Assembly: GCA_027576995.1 (NCBI GenBank)
Contig: JANBQC010000451.1
Location: 1-23,648 of the forward strand
Direction: 5' to 3'
From: Dimargaris cristalligena
Lineage: Eukaryota; Kickxellomycota; Dimargaritomycetes; Dimargaritales; Dimargaritaceae
Length of the DNA: 23,648 bases
Shown here: piece after piece, positions 19,221 to 23,648 of the stretch
Layout of the letters: every line of letters begins with the position of its first letter
Position numbering within the stretch: position 1 is the stretch's first letter
Program-made: the position numbers and the translations under genes
The notes under the pieces: model-generated
Databases searched by the model: none
The model's input: the letters and a program-made list of their open reading frames with translations, nothing else
What the model was told of the DNA's origin: nothing

Positions 19221-21736
19221 TCAGTCGTGATAGCACATGCCGAGTATCGGCCGGGGTAGTATGACATTGGGGTGAAGATGAAGTAAGGCGACGTTTCCGC
19301 TAGGTTGATCGGGCAGGGTGAATACAGTACTGATCGATTGGTTATTGACAATATCGGGTATATCCATTTGGGCCGAATAGGGTGAGCGAAGAGTTGCACC
19401 AGGAAGTAATACCGGGCGATTTTTGACAAAACCCACCAGGAAATGTTCATTAAGGAACTTCATTGCCACCCGAGACTGTCCCTTGTACTGGGGCGAATTG
19501 TGGAGACCGGAAATGGCCCCATGAAGTCGATTGCGGGGCCCTACCATCAGGTACACCTCTCCCAGAGTATTTCGCCATTTCTCTTCATTCGTCAAGGATA
19601 ATTGCGACGGTGCCATAGCCTTGAGCAGCCGTTTTTCATCAAAAATGGGCGGTAGCCCCACGGTCTTCTGGCGAAGTTCGTTATTTGATAATACCAGTCT
19701 CGCGTTCGTGGGGTAATACTCGAGGATGGGAGACCGGCTGTCAACCATCAGGTTCGCAAATGCCTCAGGCAGGCACGACAAACAACCGGTGGGAAAGACA
19801 ACCATTAACTGCTCAAAGGGCTTGCGTGGCTGTCCGTTCGGAAATTTAATTTTCATAGTAGCGACCTTGATATCGGCAGCCAGCGGTGGCTGATCGTAGG
19901 GGAAGAACCAGGACCACGAGGGACAACCCTTGTAATAATAATTGAGAAGCCAGAGCATTCCCTCGATATAGGCTTTTGTCAGACGGCCCCGTAATCCAGA
20001 CCGACCATGCAGCTTGATACCGAATACTTTCGAGTAGTATGCTTGGCGAAAGGTAGTCCATCGATGCTGCATGACAAATTGTTGATCCAAATCATTTTGG
20101 CTACCACCGGGGTGGGGAGGGGTCGATGATGGCATACCTGTGTTAGAAGAAATAACGCTTGTATAGAGATGTTTCGGCCATTTTGAGTGCTGACCTAGGT
20201 ACATCCCGGTCTCTTTCTGTCCCGATATCTTCGTCAAGTTCTTTTTGCTGGCGGCGGTTTTCAAACACTTATTTTCCTTACGAAGTCTCTTCGCCTGTTT
20301 CTTGGCCTGGCACTTTATCGGGGGGGCTACAAACGCACTGCCCCAAATTTTGTCGATATTCTTCTGCTCACTGTCGGCCAGGCGGCACATAATCATTTGA
20401 ACGAACTCTAGATCAATATCGCAACCATATGTTAGATAAGTGCCCCGTTGGGCAAAAATTTCTTGCCAAACTTCGAATAAGACTCGGAGCTTGTCCGCCT
20501 CTAGATTAAGTTGGGGAAGGACTGGTAGAAACGCGCAGTTAACCAAGAAATAGAGAAAAACCCAGTCGTCTATAGTCGCCTCCAAGTCATCCCCGTCCAA
20601 AGGCTGTTCGCTGCCACTGAGCTCGACCTGAAGGTATTCCCGTAGAATATCGATTTGCACCAAACAGAATCCACTGTCCACTGACTTCATCCGGCCGCCA
20701 ATGAGACCGTCCGACATATTGGGTTGAGTTTCTGTGCCCCGGGAGCCATCAAAATGTTCCCGCAAAATGGCGAAGTGCGGTTCGTGGGTGATAAGAGCCA
20801 ACGTAATCAAATCGGCGTCGGGGCTATAGAGAACATGGCGGGTGTTGGCCTTGTAACTGTGTGATGCTCGCTGGACCCGAATAAAGTCCATGATTTTGTG
20901 CCTGGCTTCTCCCGGAACGGCGGAGTCGGAAATAATTACCTGGATGGCCTGCCAGGCCGGCTCACTGCTAATACATTTGGCCGCGTGGTAATGGAGGCAG
21001 TTGGTCAGGCGGGCCATGAACGGAGTCCCCGGTGCTATAAGAATCGGCTCCGTTTGAGTTGTAGAATTATGGTCTACCATACCAGACTTTTGGTCCACTT
21101 CCGAAAAGATCCACTCCGTCGGCCTGGCTGGGGGGCCTGGCTGGAAATGTTGAAACTGTCGGTGGCGCATTACAGCCCGGGGCACCACGCCATCCACCGC
21201 AATGTAGAGCAGATTTCGCGGTCGAATAAGTGCGAACAGATGGTCGATGTACTCGCAAATGGCGACCATTACGTGCTCCTCAGTCGGTGGGGCAGGCTAG
21301 GGTAAAAAAATAAGCGGATTGGTATTAAAGTATCGATAGATGAATACGGTTGGTTAACAAGCAAAACCTGACTGTTTACGTATTGGGTATAATCAATTTC
21401 TAGGGTTGGGGAACACTCATTGCTAGGTCATTACAACCCGGTTTTGCTATCTTATTGATTGTCGATACTGGCCTGATTTTCGGGAGCTTTCCATACCGGT
21501 TGTTGGGCAGTGATAAAATATTTGCTACTTACTTTGTGTTTCGGGTGACAGCACGCACTGATGATACCCGTCAGGTCAAGATACAAATTGTCGACGATAC
21601 GGCCGGTTGGGGGCGGGAGGCTTAAATCAAGCGGCGCTCTGACCCCATTGTAATCTTGGGCGAAGTTTTCTGTAATTGGTAATATAGACAGCGGAAATTT
21701 CTGGCTGATACATTTGGAGAAAGCCGAGTTACTCAT
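19221..21736 (-). CDS. RAT1/XRN2-like 5'-3' exoribonuclease family protein, probable pseudoenzyme
   Basis: There are two exons, 21736-21533 and 21296-19221, with a 236 nt phase-0 intron (GTAAGT to CTAG), giving 759 residues. The whole XRN N-terminal and middle domains can be followed: DNLYLDLTGII (49-59), PTEEHVMVAICEYIDHLF (72-89), LLYIAVDGVVPRA (97-109), SDSAVPGEARHKIMDFIR (191-208), TRHVLYSPDADL (220-231), IDDWVFLYFLV (310-320), and the later YIEGMLWLLNYYYKGCPSWSW and IFDEKRLLKAM. The wording is closer to nuclear RAT1/XRN2 than to cytosolic XRN1. Active-site damage: of the seven family acidic residues D54, D103, E198, D228 and D230 remain, but the second Glu of GEGE is R200 and the Asp of GNDFLP is A323. 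The 5'-phosphate pocket K, Q, R, R are V110, R114, Q117, H118. The N-terminal GVPAFFRW is SNSAFSKC. The frame is intact, so it is probably a retained non-catalytic paralogue rather than a decayed gene. Confidence 0.88.
21297..21532 (-). other. Intron of the RAT1-like gene
   Basis: The 236 nt intron separates CHPKHK (exon 1) from PAPPTEEH (exon 2). It has GTAAGT at the donor and TTTTTTTACCCTAG at the acceptor. The junction falls exactly where RAT1 proteins read HPEDKPAP, which confirms the join. Confidence 0.85.
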
Positions 21737-22638
21737 ATCGGTAAGCGAAACAATGTTACAGGTTAAGTCCGACCGTCAATGGAAGATAATATAATAGCTT
21801 TTAGAGTGGAACAACCTTTTACGGAGGCGGGTCAATATCTTAAAAAAATATCGCTAAAAGAAAGAGATGCACTGTTCGATTGAGGAGGACCACGTCTGAT
21901 ATTTATTAACCATTGCTGAACACCATCTCACTTATTATTAACGTATTTCGTTGGAGAGGGGGGAGGGGTGATAATGGTTGGTTGGAAGGGCGGCGCAACC
22001 ACATCGCATACTCTTGCATAAGTCGTTACTTCCATGCAATATATGATGCAACTATATATTAGAGATTTGGTGAGAGGCATGGGTCACACCAATAAGGGAG
22101 GTGTACTGGCTAGGAAAACAGTAGGCGCAAGATTAGGCTGTCTGGCTGTGGTATGGTGGATTTGCCGCACCAAAAGTCGGTTTTGTTTGCTTGTCGAGTA
22201 CGAAGAAGACCGGAGCATAGTGAGAGGGGTATAGCTTATGCAACCAATATGCAAGTAATTCAATAATCAGTGATGTCGTTGTAAGTCCATGTTTCCTTAG
22301 AGCCCATTCTAGGTGGGCCAGAATAGCCATCGGACCAGCGAAAACTATGTGAAGCCTTAGACTAAATTAGCATGCCACACAAATTAATGATGACTAGACT
22401 TCTGCCCCAGTCGCCGCTAGAATCAGGTCTTATTTTCTCATACCACCTATCCCATAGCAACACCTGGTGCACCATGTCAATTGACTATTTAACCCGGCCA
22501 ACATGTTAGGAGATCGCCCATCATAGTCGTAGTGAAGGTCAAAGTGCCCACCCATTTTCCACAGCCTTCCTGATACCGGATTATATATTCCAACTCTCCT
22601 TTACTAGTATTAAACCTTTTCTTGGGATCGTTCGGTTG
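21737..22638. other. Gene-free region upstream of the RAT1-like gene
   Basis: This should hold the minus-strand promoter of the RAT1-like gene. Two overlapping antisense frames (22034-22234 and 22133-22330) lack motifs. A 10 nt palindrome TGGTGCACCA lies at 22465-22474. Confidence 0.55.
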
Positions 22639-22648
22639 TATATAAATA
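22639..22648 (+). promoter_or_regulatory. TATA-like box without an identified gene
   Basis: TATATAAATA on the plus strand is followed by a pyrimidine-rich stretch, much like the promoter of the GPI-anchored protein gene. No coding frame follows within the window. It could be a promoter for a gene starting beyond the window, a noncoding RNA promoter, or chance. Confidence 0.3.
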
Positions 22649-23001
22649 CTGTTGGAAATTCATTTCTCCCGCCCCACCGATTCCACCATTCTGATTGGTT
22701 CGTCCTATACTCGGGACTATACCATATCTAGGATTATATCATCCCATATTCGAAACAACGTTTTTATCATCAATACTACTATTTCCAACCCAATAAAGCC
22801 AACCGCGGGTGTCTAGCTTTGCCCCTTGCGGTCCTTTCTCTCTTCTTTAAATCTTTATAGTTACATTTGAATCTAATTGCATTTACCCTTAAATTTCCCA
22901 TTCTAACAAATACCTCCAGGTTACGAGCCGTTTACTCCTTGGAGGATTACTATCCGGCTTACCCCAAAATTGATTCCTATAAGTTACCCACGGGTTAGTA
23001 C

Positions 23002-23099
23002 CTGGCACTATATTATCGTTTTACCGTTACTACCACCTGGTGTTCTTTACTAATATGTATTGGTCAATACCACCACTGGTACTGTTTTTGTAGTGCCAG
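23002..23099. repeat. Spaced 9 bp inverted repeat
   Basis: CTGGCACTA (23002-23010) and TAGTGCCAG (23091-23099) are exact reverse complements enclosing 80 nt that also contain ACCACCTGGT and CCACCACTGGT. This could fold into a larger structure in RNA. Confidence 0.7.
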
Positions 23100-23104
23100 T
23101 TATC

Positions 23105-23124
23105 TCGGCAGTCGGTTCTGCCGA
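23105..23124 (+). repeat. Perfect 7 bp hairpin
   Basis: TCGGCAG and CTGCCGA pair perfectly around a six-base loop (TCGGTT), only six bases after the preceding inverted repeat. It is not followed by a T-run, so it does not look like a terminator. Confidence 0.75.
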
Positions 23125-23648
23125 ATCGCCAGATCAATGAGATTTTTGAAGACAGGGCATGATTATACCATGCTATTCAGATAATTTGGAGAAGGAACGA
23201 GACAATCCAGATTTTCTACGTATCTATTTTTGAAATAATAAAATAAACTAGGTGCAATAACCAATGCTATAGGCAAAGTTATAGGGAATACCCAATATTT
23301 TGATTTGCGAACTTATTATACCAATTGAGGAGAGGAAAGAAAATTTATGAAATTAGATCTTTCCCTAAAGTAAAAGGTCTGAGCTCTAGTGTCCAATATA
23401 GTTACTTATATTTCCCGTTATCTTCTTTCTTCCTATCGGTTGACCCAATTTAATGTCATTTTGTCTTTTCTATAGTTACAATATATTTTCCACCAGATCT
23501 TTATGCATGTGCACTACAGCTCGTTTAGTCATTGTGATATGTGGATTTGTCAAATGAGCGTAATGTCGCCTGAGTTAACCACTCTTAGTCCATCAAGAGT
23601 CTCGGGGGTAGGCTTCTAACAGTAGGCGGGGCGTTGGACACGGCCAAG

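Larger units (their letters stand above)
22649..23648. other. Gene-free, ATG-poor stretch at the window end
   Basis: No gene was identified. On the plus strand no ATG occurs from 22506 to 23054, and much of this part is rich in C and T. Inverted repeats lie at 23002-23099 and 23105-23124. Short frames after the first ATG (23055) are under 20 codons. No GTAAGT-type donor was seen on this strand. Confidence 0.5.

Noticed and set aside
207..22801. Shared 15-mer AACCCAATAAAGCCA at 207-221 and 22787-22801
   Set aside because: Flanks differ immediately on both sides, and one such match in 23.6 kb is close to chance; it is not evidence of a repeat family.

Overview
This 23.6 kb window looks like nuclear DNA from a fungus, most likely an early-diverging filamentous lineage. 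Five of its six protein genes are split by GT-AG introns of about 140-300 nt. The protein set fits: exocyst Sec3, the fungal type of Ap4A phosphorylase, an augmin subunit, a Fused-like kinase, a RAT1-type nuclease relative and a GPI-anchored secreted protein. Augmin and Fused-like kinases are absent from the standard yeasts, and twin-CX3C GPI proteins recall Kickxellomycotina/Dimargaritales-type fungi. That placement is inference. I found no bacterial operons, rRNA, tRNA, CRISPR array or recognisable transposon.

Layout. 1-4660 holds no convincing gene. 4831-5238 (+) is a single-exon secreted GPI-anchored protein with a TATA box and extreme codon bias. 8168-6790 (-) is a three-exon, kinase-domain-only Fused/STK36-like kinase with HHD in place of HRD. 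8801-11054 (+) is the augmin subunit HAUS6 in two exons, head-to-head with the kinase across a 632 bp gap. 11616-13146 (+) is an APA1/APA2 Ap4A phosphorylase in four exons. 18118-14242 (-) is exocyst SEC3/EXOC1 in ten exons, without the N-terminal PH-like lipid-binding domain. 21736-19221 (-) is a RAT1/XRN2-family protein in two exons. The last 1.9 kb has no gene I can define, but holds a TATA-like box followed by a long ATG-free, pyrimidine-rich stretch and hairpins. The exons total about 8.8 kb, roughly 37% of the window. I joined exons by reading frame, splice signals and remembered family motifs; every join kept frame.

Most notable content. The RAT1/XRN2-like protein keeps the whole fold signature and an intact 759-codon frame. 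However, it has lost two of the seven metal-binding acidic residues (E to R, D to A), four residues of the 5'-phosphate pocket and the near-invariant N-terminal GVP segment. It is therefore a strong candidate for an exonuclease pseudoenzyme. The second point of interest is a head-to-head pair of microtubule-related genes (Fused-like kinase and HAUS6), which may share a promoter. The genes otherwise do not form one pathway; they are ordinary neighbours in a gene-sparse fungal region.
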